NCBI GenBank assembly: GCA_028554755.1
Contig: JAPTOF010000011.1
Location: 5,546,501-5,610,500 of the forward strand
Length of the DNA stretch: 64,000 nt
Source of the DNA: Cordia subcordata
Lineage: Eukaryota > Streptophyta > Magnoliopsida > Boraginales > Cordiaceae
Reading direction: 5' to 3'
The notes under the pieces are model-generated. The model made no database searches and was not told the DNA's origin. It saw only the letters and a program-made list of their open reading frames with translations. Of this stretch, positions 49,456 to 61,112 are shown piece by piece (position 1 is the first letter of the stretch; each line of letters opens with the position of its first letter). Position numbers and translations under genes: made by a program.

Positions 49456-50578
49456 AATAGTTATAGGACTTGAATTTTATAAAATATGGAATTAGAGGAC
49501 TGAACTTTAAAAGTTTCAATTGAACGGCTTGAACTTATGAAAAATGAGATTTTACATACCGTTAAGTAATTGTATTAATTTTTCATTTACGTGGCATTTT
49601 ATCTTATTTTTCTATCTTAGGTGGATTTTTTCCAATATGGCAATTAACTCCTATGTGTCATACACATATAAACTTATAAATTCTAAGCTATTATGTATAT
49701 GTACACACATATATAAATTTTGAATTTTTTTGTTGGATATGTAAATATAAATTAATCTACATTTTCTTTTTTTGCTTAATAATATTTTTATATTTTAAAA
49801 TTTTAAATAATTGTGCATTTTAAGTATTAAAAATAAAAAATTTAAATGACTTACATAAACAACAATTAATTGTGCATTGAAACAAATTGTTTAAAATAAT
49901 ATAAACAAAATTTTAATATATTTTTTCTTATTAAAGAAAATTTATTAAACAAAAACTTTAAACTTTGAAGTATCACACTGATATAATAATATATATTCTT
50001 TTAGGAAAAAGGATTATTTGTGTATTTTAAGTATTAATTTAATATATTTTTACTTATTAAACAAAAATCAATTAAAAAACTTTATTATATTAATTGACGT
50101 ATTAATTTAATAATTTAAACTATTTGGTTTAAAAAATTATTTAAATGTACAATTAATTATTTAAATATAAGTTATTTAAATTTTTTATTTTAATACTTAA
50201 AATGCATAATTAATCTAAAGTTTTTAATTTTTAAATATGAAAAATTATATTGAACAAAAGAAAAAAGTGTAGATGCCGTTATATTCTCATAGCCAGCCAA
50301 AAAAAATTAAAATTTATATATGTATACATGTACATAATAGTTTAAAATTTAGAAGTTTTGTGTGTGTATACCACATAAGAGTTAGATTGTTATGTAAAGA
50401 AATCCATCTAAGATTGAAAAATAAAATAAAATGCCAATGTAAGTGAAAATTAACACCGTTACTTAATAGTGTAGAATATTACTTTTTCACAAGTTTAAGT
50501 TATTTTATTAACGCTTTTAAAGTTTAGGCCCTTAATTCCATATTTTGTAAAGTTTAAGACCTAAAACTACCCTTTTTT
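49456..50578. mobile_element. Foldback element with arms of about 290 bp
   Basis: The left arm (about 49456-49745) and right arm (about 50290-50578) are inverted copies. Shared words include AAAATATGGAATTA, AACTTTAAAAG, ACCGTTAAGTAA/TTACTTAA, GGCATTTTATCTTATTTTTC and ATCTTAGGTGGATTT. The core of about 540 bp is AT-rich and non-coding. It is a non-autonomous, possibly MULE-type, element; the class is inferred. Confidence 0.75.
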
Positions 50579-51803
50579 CTAAAAAAATAATAAAGTGTAA
50601 AACTACTTGTAAGGTCTTGGGTCATTATTCATAGCAATCAATTGATGTTTATGATAGAATCTCAATAATTCATCCCATAGTATCAAAACAAGGTCGATTT
50701 TGGCACATGGCCCAGTTTCACGCATCGTGCACCTGTGAGGGGTGTTGGAAGTTACATTTCTCCCACATGGAAAAATAATAAAAGACAAATAATAAAGTAT
50801 AGGCCACCTCGTTCCCGGTCACACATGAGGGGTTTTGGAATTTAAATTTCTCCCACATGAAAAAATAATAAATACCACTTTATAGGGTCCTAGGCCACTC
50901 CTTATAATAATTAATTGGTTTGTCATTGATATTTTATACGTAACACCCCGTAAAAATTATATAAGTCCCAGCTGGCTAAAAAAGATATATACCTAAAGGG
51001 TGTTGGAATTTACATAGTATAAGGTCCTGGGCTATTCTTTATAGTAACCAATTATTTTGCAAAGAGAAATTTTTCTAAAGAATTTTATATGTAACATCCC
51101 TTAAAAATTATATATGTGCTTGCCAACCAAAAAAGAGACATGTTTTGCTGCAACCCGGAAGAAGAAAAATGAGACACACATCTCCCTCCAAATTTACAAC
51201 GTGACTTTAAACTTTGGTTTCATATTGCGCACACCAAAGGGGGACTTTTGATTTCATCCTTTGTTGGATAGGATTGATAATGTATATATAAAACTTTCAT
51301 ATTTTTGGCAATTCTAAATTGAGTTAATGTGATCGTTGCTATGCTATTATACTTTTTGAAATATATTTATTTTAAAATTACATTATTAGAACTGAGCCTG
51401 TGCTGTGCTCGGGCATGTAAGGAGAATAAATATTTGCAGCAAATACAATAAATATTTGCAGCAAGTATGTGGAAACTAAATACTTGAACCTATACTATAT
51501 TAATCGAACACCTCAACTAATTTTTTGGAATGTTTTTTAGAAAATAATTTTTTAGCCATTTTCTTTAATACTTATCATAAGTTTACTCGAGACATTTGGT
51601 GCCACTTTAAATTTTTGCATATGTTAAAAATTATTGGTAAAATATTAGATATCTTTAGATCTATAATTACCTATAAGTTAAAAACAAAAAGTAGCTTATT
51701 CAGGAAGCTAACTATATTAATTAACCAAAACATAACAAAAAACCACATGGCAGCAACATAGGGCCACCACGTGGCAGCATGATGTGCCTTTCGTTTGGCA
51801 GGA
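50579..51803. other. Spacer between the foldback element and MULE 2
   Basis: Contains TRIM-type repeat remnants at about 50735-51130 (listed separately). The rest, 51130-51803, is AT-rich with no gene seen. Confidence 0.5.
50735..51130 (+). mobile_element. TRIM remnants related to the copy at 7199-7573
   Basis: GTGAGGGG followed by TGTTGGAAGTTACATTTCTC and CCACATGGAAAAATAATAA recurs at about 50737, 50829 (GAGGGGTTTTGGAATTTAAA) and 51000. It is followed by GGGTCCTAGGCCACTCC...CCAATTG-type sequence. The order (purine tract, TGTTNGA, TCTCCCACATG, GGGCTACTCC, AATTGGT) matches the minus strand of the intron 14 TRIM. Confidence 0.5.
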
Positions 51804-51990
51804 AAAATGCAGGATTTTTCTTATAAATACCCTTCCTTTTCATATTCCTATCCAAATTACCCTACTTGGAAAAGCATTTTCAAATATGCCATTTTTGGCT
51901 TTTGAAAAAACGAGATCAGTCTTTGAAAAATTGAATTACCCTTCATTTAATAGTCCTGTAATAGTCAATGAGGATTCGTTATTTGAAAAA
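51804..51990. repeat. Left terminal inverted repeat of MULE 2
   Basis: TTATAAATACCCTTCCTTTT, CATATTCCTATCCAAATTAC and CCTACTTGGAAAAG match the inverse of the right end; similarity fades beyond about 180 bp. Confidence 0.8.
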
Positions 51991-52389
51991 ATTTTCGGCA
52001 TTTCAGCGCCAATTTGGATTTTTAAAGTCACCTGCATTAAAAGTGCCTCTTAAGTTGGGTTCGGTTTTTGAAATGCCGATTTTGGTGGTTCAAAAGCCGA
52101 ACATTAATTAGACCATGAAACTCCACTGGCCCTCTGTTCTCCCTTACCTGTGACCCCTCCCCCAAAATTCTCTCCTGCAAAAACCCTTCCAAATTCTTCC
52201 ATTTTTAACAAAAAAGACTCCAAGCATAAGAAATTGTCTATTCTTGTAAGTTTTAAAACTTTTGCCAATTTATATGTTAGATTTTCAAATGTTATGTTGT
52301 GTATATGTGAATGTGTGTGTGTGTATATATATCTTGTATATGTGTATGTAGATGTTGATGTAGATGTTGATTTAGATGTATATGTATTA

Positions 52390-53460
52390 GTTAATATATA
52401 TGGAATGATTTTAGAATTTTTGGAATGAAATGAAATGTAGGAGTTTATTAAATTTATTAGAATTTGTAGATTTTGAATTTATTGGAATTTAGGCATTTCA
52501 TAGAAATTTATAATTTGTTGAAATTTAAGAATTTCTTGGAATTTAGGAAATTATTGAAAATTAATAATTTAATGGAATTTAGGAGTTCATTTGAATTTAG
52601 GCATTATTTGAATTTATTAGAATTTATAAAATTCTTTGAATTTAGGAGTTTTTAGAATTGATCAATTTAGTAATCATTGAACATAAATAAAAAGAATTTG
52701 TTGATTTTAGTGATTTATAAGAACTTAATGTTATTTTTATTATCATTCTTATTAGAAATTTATTGTGATTAGAATTTGTATTAATCATATTATTAATATG
52801 AGCGTTGGAATTTACTAAATGTTTAGCATTTTTAGGAAATTAATCAAATTTAGGAAACTAATAAAATTTAAGAATTTTAAAATTTATAAAACATTCTTGA
52901 ATTTATTGGAAATTAGGAATAGGGATAGAATTTTAGAGTTTTTGGAAATTAAAATTTTTTGGAATTTATTGGATTTTATTGGATTTATTTGGAATTGAAG
53001 AATTGGTTGGAATTTGGGGGTTTTTAGAATGTATCATTTTACAAGAAATTGTTATGTTTTATGTATAAAAAATTTAATGTTATTCTTGTTATTCTTGTCA
53101 TTGTTATTACTATTGCGATTATTATTATAGTTTAGGCTGCTCCCATTTCGCACACCGCTAGTACGATAACTAAAACTTTTTTGTGGATAATTTTTTTCAT
53201 TAATCCCATTAATAATATAAATGTAGGAATTTTTTTATTTTTTTTATTTTTATGATATTTATGAAGTTAATGAAATTTATGAATTTAATGGAGTTTATGA
53301 ATTTATTGGAAGTTAGGTATTTCTTAGAATTTAGGAAATTATTGGAAATTTCAAATTTTTAAGAATTTATTGCAATTCTTAAGAATTTATTGAAATTTAT
53401 GAGGTTATTGGAATTTAGAAATTTCTTTGAATTTAAGAATTTATTCAAATTTATTTATTA
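52390..53460. repeat. Degenerate GAATTTA-type repeat tract in MULE 2
   Basis: About 1 kb built from imperfect copies of words such as GGAATTTAGGAATTTATTGG, in one orientation, with single-base and spacing changes. It lies between the left end and the PMD gene. A TAGATGTTGATG-type microsatellite precedes it at about 52290-52385. Confidence 0.7.
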
Positions 53461-53659
53461 TTATTATTATTGTGATTATTAATGTGATCATTGTTGTTGT
53501 TCTTCTTGTTGTTGTTGTTGCCACTATCATTATTAATGGAATTTATGATTTTTTTTGTTGTTATTGAAATTTTAACTTTATTATTTAACATTATTTTTAT
53601 TAATTTCTAATTTTTTTATTGTAGTTAAATCATTATTATATTTAATGTTCGATTGCAGG

Positions 53660-56210
53660 ATGCATTATGGCTCATAGACCTAGACCTAAGGATATCTCCC
53701 TTCTCATACATTATGTGCAACACAGGACATATTTGATGGCGGGTGCCATCTCACAGAAAGAAATGTGAGTCCCCTAATGCGATAGACATCTCTATGATGA
53801 ACCTGAGCACCCTCGAGTTCAGGATGCATTGGCACATGTGCGGGGGCTTTTACAGGGGTTATGCAGTAAGCGAACACGAGTTTTTTTTGCTCATGCTGAC
53901 GTCCTTTGTTAAGAGGTGGAGGGTAGAAACGTACACATTTCACCTTACCTTCAGAGGGGCTACATAACCTAGCAAGATATACTTGTATTATGGGCCTTAC
54001 TCATACAGGGTGACGCTGTGCCAGTGTTGAAGAAATAGCAGCTCTAAGTTTCTGATTGATAGTAGCTTTTCCAAAAGGTACGAGGCATTGCAGTGGCCAA
54101 GAGGCCATTACCTAAAAAATTGGCAAAGTAGGGTTGGCTAAGCTAAGAAAGGCATGCATAGAAACTCGTCCAGTGGATCCCACCCCCGTAGAGGCAAAGC
54201 AATGTGTCTGTTTATGAATTTTCTCATTCATAAATTGTCATCTTTTCGCTAACCCCAGTGGTAATTTGGGAGACATGAATTGGTTGTTTGTGTTACGGGA
54301 CTTTTGGTAGGATTAAGTCTTTGAATTAGGGCATTGCAGCACTTGCATATATGTATCATCAGTTGGATCTTTGAGCATATAATGATAGGACTAACTTATT
54401 AGTGGATTTACTCTTATGTAGGTATTAAAATTATTCATTTACATATTTTCACATTTAATAGAAGTCCTTATGCTAATAATGTTGTTATTTACTTGTAGTG
54501 ATGGTTATTCAATAGATTCGATATTTTTAGACCCACACTTTATATGCCTAATGTGTGGCATATGCAGAAGTCACACCCAGCAGAGACTGATTAGAATTTA
54601 TTGGGCAAACCCTGAGGAGCAATGTACCTCAGGGCGAACGAGGTTCGGGATATAGAAAATGGGGGTTTACTTATGCTTGGGGATACACTAGACAAAATGT
54701 GACCTGACCAGGTTCGATGAAGATGAGGTTACACATACACACATACACACACACACACACTTATATAATTTATTGTAATAGCTGTTCAAATTTAATTAAT
54801 ATTGTTAAAAAAATTACATTATAGTTCGATTGGTAGTCATATAGCCATATACACTTGAAAGCTTCTGGATTATTATATCGAGGGGTCTGGCTTGTAGAGG
54901 GCTAAAGTCCCCCTCATGTTTGGGAGAATAGTGGAGTACCATTGACCCGATAGGGTGAAGTGATAGTTTAGCTTACGCCAGTCGATCCTAGATCCACCGT
55001 TGTCACCTACCTCACTGGATCACATAAAAGGGAAAGAGAAAATTAAGGACATGCTGGAGTTAGCACGTTTGAGAGGTATTTAGGGTGACCTGCGAGGGTT
55101 ATAGCCTAAGAGAGCCCAGTTACAGTGCCATTGAGGAATACATGCGATGGTACTAACGTGGCTTCATCACAATGATTGCTTATTCCATTTCAGAGCAGAC
55201 GTATCGAGGTTATCTTACATATGTTGCAGACACAGAACATCTTGTGAGTATATGTCATATTTCTAGATGCTTTATATTTGTGAGTAAGAGATGGGATGTA
55301 ATCATTGATTAATGTTATTATGTTCTATGTGCTATCTTAGCTGCTATAATAGGCAGTATGTATCACCATCTGCATTACAGGTCTTAGTAGCATAGCCATG
55401 GCACTTTCTCTTTTGATTGTTTCTGGCTCGAGATGCATACAGTGATAGACGAGATGCATTGGACATATCACTAGCATGTTCTGGACACACCCACCTATTT
55501 CAGTGTCTTTATATCCACGCAAACGCAGCACAAGCTGCTACCCCAACCGATGCAACTGTCTCAATCCCTGTAACATATACCTATATAGACATACCCATAA
55601 CCACAGTGGCCCTTGCCATCATTTTGGACCCAGCAGCCATCGCAGTGGCCCCAGTAACCGCCGCAATGGCCCCACCTCTTCACATAGTTCCAATAGTCCC
55701 CTCAGCTATACTATCCCATGTGGAGCTACAATGTTGGTGGATCATCATGCTACATGCAGTTCACTCCATTGAGCCAGAGCATCCTGTCCTTAGTGATGAC
55801 CTTATTAACTCTGATACATGCCATGTAGTTTCCCAATTCGTGTATGAGCCCAATCGGATGCACATGTCGTCACCTGTGAGTATACCAACACATTCGAGCG
55901 GCAGCAGGGACCAGGGGACTGGCCAGCACAATAAGGATGATCGTTTTGCCTCCGCCCTTCACATTCGAGACTTCCTCAATGAGGATGTTGCTATTGCCCA
56001 TGACCAGCCATAGGTGGAGACTCAACTGTCATAAGCCTCGCAGCCACAGATCGAGACTCAATAGGCATAGTACCAGCAGCCACAGGAAGAGCGACCTCGA
56101 TAGAAGAAGAAGAAGAAGAAGAAATAGCAGCACATCGATTCTCAACTAGGAAGCATCCATTTCAAGTAAAGAAGGGACATCTGCCAGATTATGGGACTAG
56201 AGATTGAAGG
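53660..56210 (+). pseudogene. Plant mobile domain (PMD) gene of MULE 2, broken
   Basis: Begins near ALWLIDLDL/MAHRPRPKDISLL and continues through frame changes with EHPRVQDALAHVRG and GGFYRGYAVSEHEF. LTSFVKRWRVETYTFHLTFR plus GAT is the PMD signature. A C-terminal segment near 54910-55000 reads PLMFGRIVEYH-PDRV and FSLRQSILDPP, equivalent to the VEWH-LDRVLRQLGLR block of MULE 1. A Pro/Thr/Ala- and His-rich tail follows (55417-56013). A lysine/arginine-rich run lies at about 56100-56125, and the product ends KHPFQVKKGHLPDYGTRD near 56208. Multiple stops are present. A (CA)n run lies at about 54731-54760. Confidence 0.72.
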
Positions 56211-56613
56211 GGTTAGAATTTATTTTTTTTGGTGGATCGTATTATTTTTTGGTAAATAATTAGCGAAACTATGTTTCACTTTTCATTTTTTTCTTTCTTC
56301 TTTGGTAATTGTGTTTTGTTTGGTTCTTTGTTATTTGGTTCGTCATATTAGTGTGTGTGTTTCATTTTTTATTTCTTCTTCACCATTTGAGTACCTTAAA
56401 TTATATTCATGCATAGTTCAATCATCAATGAAGTTGATATTAAGCAAAGTTCAAGCGCCAATGAAGATGATGGATTAATAATTTTATGCAAATAGAGTGC
56501 TTGTTCAATTCAATTCAACATGGAAAATGAAGAATTCTCATAAATTTGCGTGCATTACAATAACATGATTTTATGCTACATTACATTTAAATGTTATCAC
56601 ATATTGTGCTTCA

Positions 56614-59140
56614 TTATTTAATTTTTAGGGCAGTTGGTGCAGTTGTGCCCTTGCTAAACACAATTTGTACATCTTTTCGACCAACTTAGTCCGAACAGCC
56701 CATTTTGTTACGAATACGATTACCTCCTGCTTGACCTTTCCTTTTCTACCCTAACTACCCTGGGTTTGGTTGCAGTTGTCATAAGGGTGCCTGTAGCCAA
56801 TAATCCTTATGTCCAATGGCTCAAACGGCTTCAAGTATGTTGCTTCGAACGCTTCCAATGTATACTCTTTGGGTTTAGGGTTGATGTTGGTACTTCTAGA
56901 TATCATGCTAGTGCTTTGGTATGTGAACATGGAAAGTGATAAGTTGTCTACTTACCACAAGTACACATCTTCTCATAAAATCTAACCACCTGTGTAGGAA
57001 CTCTTTTAGTAAATGAAGCCAGTGAATGACTAACCTGTGCTGGTTCAATTTCATAATAAAAATTGAACACGTTGTGACGGTGAATGTGTCTCCCACTTGT
57101 CATCCAATTCCCTTATTTTACTAGGGAGGACAATTTGTTGGTCGCCAAATGCCTGGCATTTACTGAGCAATTATAGAAGTATTCCACTAATTTCGGAAAT
57201 GTGCGCAATATTAGTGCAATGATTGGTAAACATCTTACACCAACAAGAACACCATTAAAACATTTGACACTGTTTATCGTCATCATGCCCCATCGAGCAC
57301 CTCTATCTCCACAAATGGTTTACATCGATTGATCAATTTCAAATAGAAAATTGTATTCCTTTTCCCTAGGCCCGCTTAGTGTTGGGTCAACTTCAAGAAT
57401 TTTTTGCATTACTTTGTTATGTTTGCACACTTGATGTTCTTTACCAGTTAACTAGCATAAATCTTTTATATACTGGTTGCAAACTTGTTTCATCATATTA
57501 CTTTTTTGATGTCTTAAGCATATGCAATGTTTCACCCATAACTGCCCATCAGATGAGATATGTTCTATGACAGCAAATATTCCTTAATGTCGATCAAATA
57601 TTATACATTTCTCCTCCATACCCTAAAGAAAATATTGATGCACATAATGAAGGAACCATGGCCAACTATTTGTCGTCTCTGTATCAACAATGGTAAATGC
57701 CAACAGTAAGACCTGTCCATTCGCATATGTCGTTAACGCTGTAAGAAGAAGACCCTTGTATGGAACATGCAGGTGGGTAACATCGAGCGAGAGCACGAGT
57801 TGACAATGTTTTCATGCAGCGATGTAAGGTGCAATGCCCATAACACAAAGTCAAAAATTTTGTATTCCGAAAAAAGCCTGGAAGTTACAACTGGTCCTGG
57901 ATTCTTTGCTTTCATAACTGTAAAAAGCCATCCTCAGATTCTTCACTTTTATAACTCTAAAAAATCGTAGAAGTAATTGGTAGGAGGTCTGCCAATCGCC
58001 ATAGACTAGTTCGATGGCCTTATTTCGGCCATACTATGCCTTCCCATAAGATATGTCCAGCTGAAATGTATCCTTAATGTAAGCTCGAACAAAACCCATC
58101 TCGAAATCAGGCTTATGTTTTACAAAATGCCTGAACATAAATCTGACCAAGTTAGTTATAACATTTCTATGCCTAGATCGTCTGTTGTAACCTAATCAAT
58201 TGTGCACACCGCAGTACTTTGTTATCTCGAACTAACGGCATGGATTGCACATACATCTGTACAACGCTTTAGATGTCTTTTTTTTACGGGAACACCATGC
58301 CTACGACCAACTCCTTCTTATCTGGGTCCCAAAATGGCTTGTTTGTTGATAGGTCCATACTATTCATATAATATTCTTGCATAACAGTATGGAACTTCAC
58401 AGGTTCAAACCCCTCGAACAATGGTGCTACACTGCTACTTGGCCCACCCTCAACATTTACATTCGTAGCGTTGTTATTCCCGTCCAAGTGTTTCTCATCA
58501 TCATTATCATCATGCCAGGCATTAATATTGTTCAAGGCAACATACTTGTCTTCTTCATTGGCTGCGGACTGAAATATATCCATATACAAGACCAGTCCCG
58601 TACGCAAACTGAGGGCATGTAATGTCCCTACTACATCAAATGCACCTGAGGAGACATATTTAATGTGGCAAATTCCGCCATGGTTGTTGTAATGTCGATC
58701 CCTACCTTCATATAACCAGTTGCCTTTGCATTCAAATCGGGCACATCGCCATAAATAGGGACATCACTAACAGGTAGGGAAATGTATACGTCATTGCAAT
58801 GTACGCCAACATAAACATCCGTAGTATGCATGTTATTGGGATCACAAGCCATCCGAAACATATCTGAAAACTCTTCATTGTTGGTAACTACGCCTACACT
58901 GAAGTATGGATATTGGGAGTTAATGAGTGTTGATTGGAACCGATGATGTAACTAAACTTTGTCGACTCTGTAACGCAAATTAAGCTTTTCCTAAACATTG
59001 TAAATGAGTTTATTGTATGACATATCATGTGTTATTTTGACTTTATGTGTTGCCTTTGTAGTCTTATAATCTACACCGTAAGGGCCATTGATTTTTTGGC
59101 CACCATAGTGTAAACGAACAGTAACTACATTTGGATTCAT
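56614..59140 (-). pseudogene. MULE 2 transposase (MuDR type), broken
   Basis: Starts MNPNVVTVRLHYGGQKINGP at 59140, paralleling MNSTKVTVLLYCGGHK of MULE 1. Then come FSDMFRMACDPNNMHTTDVY (58861-58631) and a long acidic/Asp-rich linker. The catalytic region is heavily mutated. QLWVKHCICLRHQKSNMMKQ (about 57460-57520) and VLVGVRCLPIIALI (about 57225) correspond to the MULE core of element 1. The SWIM motif reads CTCGK, stop, TTYHFPCSH (about 56925-56968). The last codon frame ends ALKIK and TAA at 56614. Stops are frequent, so it is inactive. Confidence 0.78.
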
Positions 59141-59689
59141 ACTTTTTAGACAAAGGGATTTTATGAATTTGAGGGTCTCTATCATAGTATTGAAGTAAGT
59201 TGAACGTGTTGAACTTTGTAGAATGAAGTTTTGAATAGCAATGGGGGTTTATGTAGTGCTTCTAGCAACTCATTTTAGGCATTTGATATTCCATTCGTTT
59301 TTGAAGATGCTAAAACTTATTCATTGTCATATTTGCTAACGATAGATTGGATTCCTTACAATCAACGCAAGGTTGACTTCGTTGTTTTAAATAACTTTCG
59401 GTATTTCAAAAAATGAAATTTCTAAATTTTGGCTTTTCAAAAAACGCATGGTTTTTCAATTAACGAAATTCTCTACATCGTGTCAGGAATATATTCCTGA
59501 TGATACGATTCGTTGACGTCAGTACAGTGCCACTATCAACAACTTTCAGTTTTTCAAATGCCAAAATATCTTGCCACCGTGTCAGGAATATATTTGCTGG
59601 AAGCTTTCGTTATTTCAATCATCGGAACTTGATTTTGGCATTTTGAATCCCAATTTTGGTTTTTCAATAATCGAACTTTTAGGAATCTT

Positions 59690-59868
59690 TTTGACACGCC
59701 GTTAGCTATCAAACTTTCGTTATTTCAAAAATTTTGTGATATTTAAAAAGGCGATTTCATTTTTTCAATAACTAAAAAGGGTAAATTTGAAATCCCTTTT
59801 ACAATTAGGGTAATTTGGATAGGAATATGAAAAAAAGGGTATTTATAAAAAAAACCAAAAATGCATTC
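59690..59868. repeat. Right terminal inverted repeat of MULE 2
   Basis: The inverse of the left end: CAATTAGGGTAATTTGGATA, GGAATATGAAAAAAAGGG and TATTTATAA. Confidence 0.8.
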
Positions 59869-59989
59869 ACCTTGGCTTTTGCTTTCATATTAAATAACAG
59901 TAGACGTTGACAAGTTTTACTTATTTTGTTAGTTTAGAATGCTTTAACATGAGGTCAAAGCAATATTGACTCAATTTTTGAGTTAGGTC

Positions 59990-61112
59990 CCGCACGTCAA
60001 AAGGGTCTGTTGTTGATATCGTTATGTTCCTTGTTTCGAATGGATTAACATGATATATTTACATGTTAAAAATGGATTAAAAGGTGAATGAGAAATTAGC
60101 AACCAAAGTTGAGTGGGTTACTAGTTTGGTTGTTAGATTTGGTTATCTGTGGGTTTGTATCCCACATAGGAAAACCATTAAATTTTTCTCACTTTATATA
60201 TAGATTCCTTTATGAGGTGTGCCAGTGAGGCATATGGAGGGAAGACTATACATGGTGGGCATGGTACTAAACCCACCACACGCGCGGCTCGGCCGGGCCG
60301 GGCCGGGTCCGGGGAAGCGGCGCGGGTGTGAGTGTGGCACGATTTTTCACTCCGGTTTGTATTTTTGGGAAAAAAAAACTCAAACACCTGAAGAGTTTAA
60401 GGAGGACGTAACTGATATATTAAAGCTCGGGATTTACTTTTTAGCACGTTGGCATCAGGTGAGCTTATTTTGTGGACGTTTTTGACTGTTGGAGGGACAT
60501 GTTTATGGCTCCCTTAATGGCTATTTGCTGACTGCTCCTCTTTGCTACACTATATATAGCCGTGTCCAGAAGGAGCCAGAGAGAAAAATAGTAGCATTCT
60601 CGTATTAGCATATAGTGTAATAGTATAAGCATTTTGCTAGTCGTTTTTCCCTCATACAGAGAGAGTCCTACGCTTCTGGTTCGCCGGCTTTTGCTTCGGT
60701 GTGCTACCATAGTCAAGAGGTATAGTCGTTGTATCCTGGGAAGGATACGCCATAACCTTTAGCACCGTAGAAGGGGCGTAAATCCTTTAAGGAAATCGTG
60801 TATCTCGAGCCTCGACTAATTTTGTTTATTTCTTCTTTATTTGTTATTTGCAGTTCAGTTTTCTATTTGCCTTGTTACTATTTCTGCATTCTATTACTAT
60901 TACTAGTTTCTAACAGTCTTAAAAGATTTATCTTTACATTATTCTAAATTTTTACGGGTTTGATAAACTGTAATATTTATTGCTTACAGTTTTCAAATTT
61001 GTATCAAACAGAAACTAGTTTTTGTTCACTACTGGTTTAAATTATCTATTATACAGGTTAACTAATTTCGATTGGTTGAGTGCAGGTATTCTTATAACCT
61101 TTACTTTCAATC
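59990..61112 (+). repeat. 5' LTR and leader of copia element 3 (limits unresolved)
   Basis: About 1.1 kb precedes the gag ATG. It contains a GC-rich tract (CGGCTCGGCCGGGCCGGGCC at about 60287-60306), a strong TATA box (TATATATA, 60551-60558) and transcribed-leader-like T-rich sequence. The 3' partner LTR is beyond the window and no tRNA-Met-type primer site was found, so the LTR boundaries cannot be set. Confidence 0.5.
60551..60558 (+). promoter_or_regulatory. TATA box of the copia 3 LTR promoter
   Basis: TATATATA in CACTATATATAGCC, about 560 nt upstream of the gag ATG. Transcription would start about 30 nt downstream. Promoter role is inferred from consensus and position. Confidence 0.5.

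Larger units (their letters stand above)
51804..59868. mobile_element. Mutator-like element 2, carrying PMD gene and transposase
   Basis: Inverted ends (about 51804-51990 and 59690-59868) share TTATAAATACCCTT, TTCATATTCCTATCCAAATT and ACCCTA. They enclose about 8.1 kb. A PMD gene reads rightward (about 53660-56210) and a MuDR-type transposase reads leftward (59140-56614), again tail to tail but swapped relative to MULE 1. Both are broken. No target duplication was recognised. Confidence 0.8.

Noticed and set aside
55417..56013. 198-residue frame as an independent gene
   Set aside because: It is a Pro/Thr/Ala-rich tail in line with the PMD remnant of MULE 2 and has no separate start context or motif.
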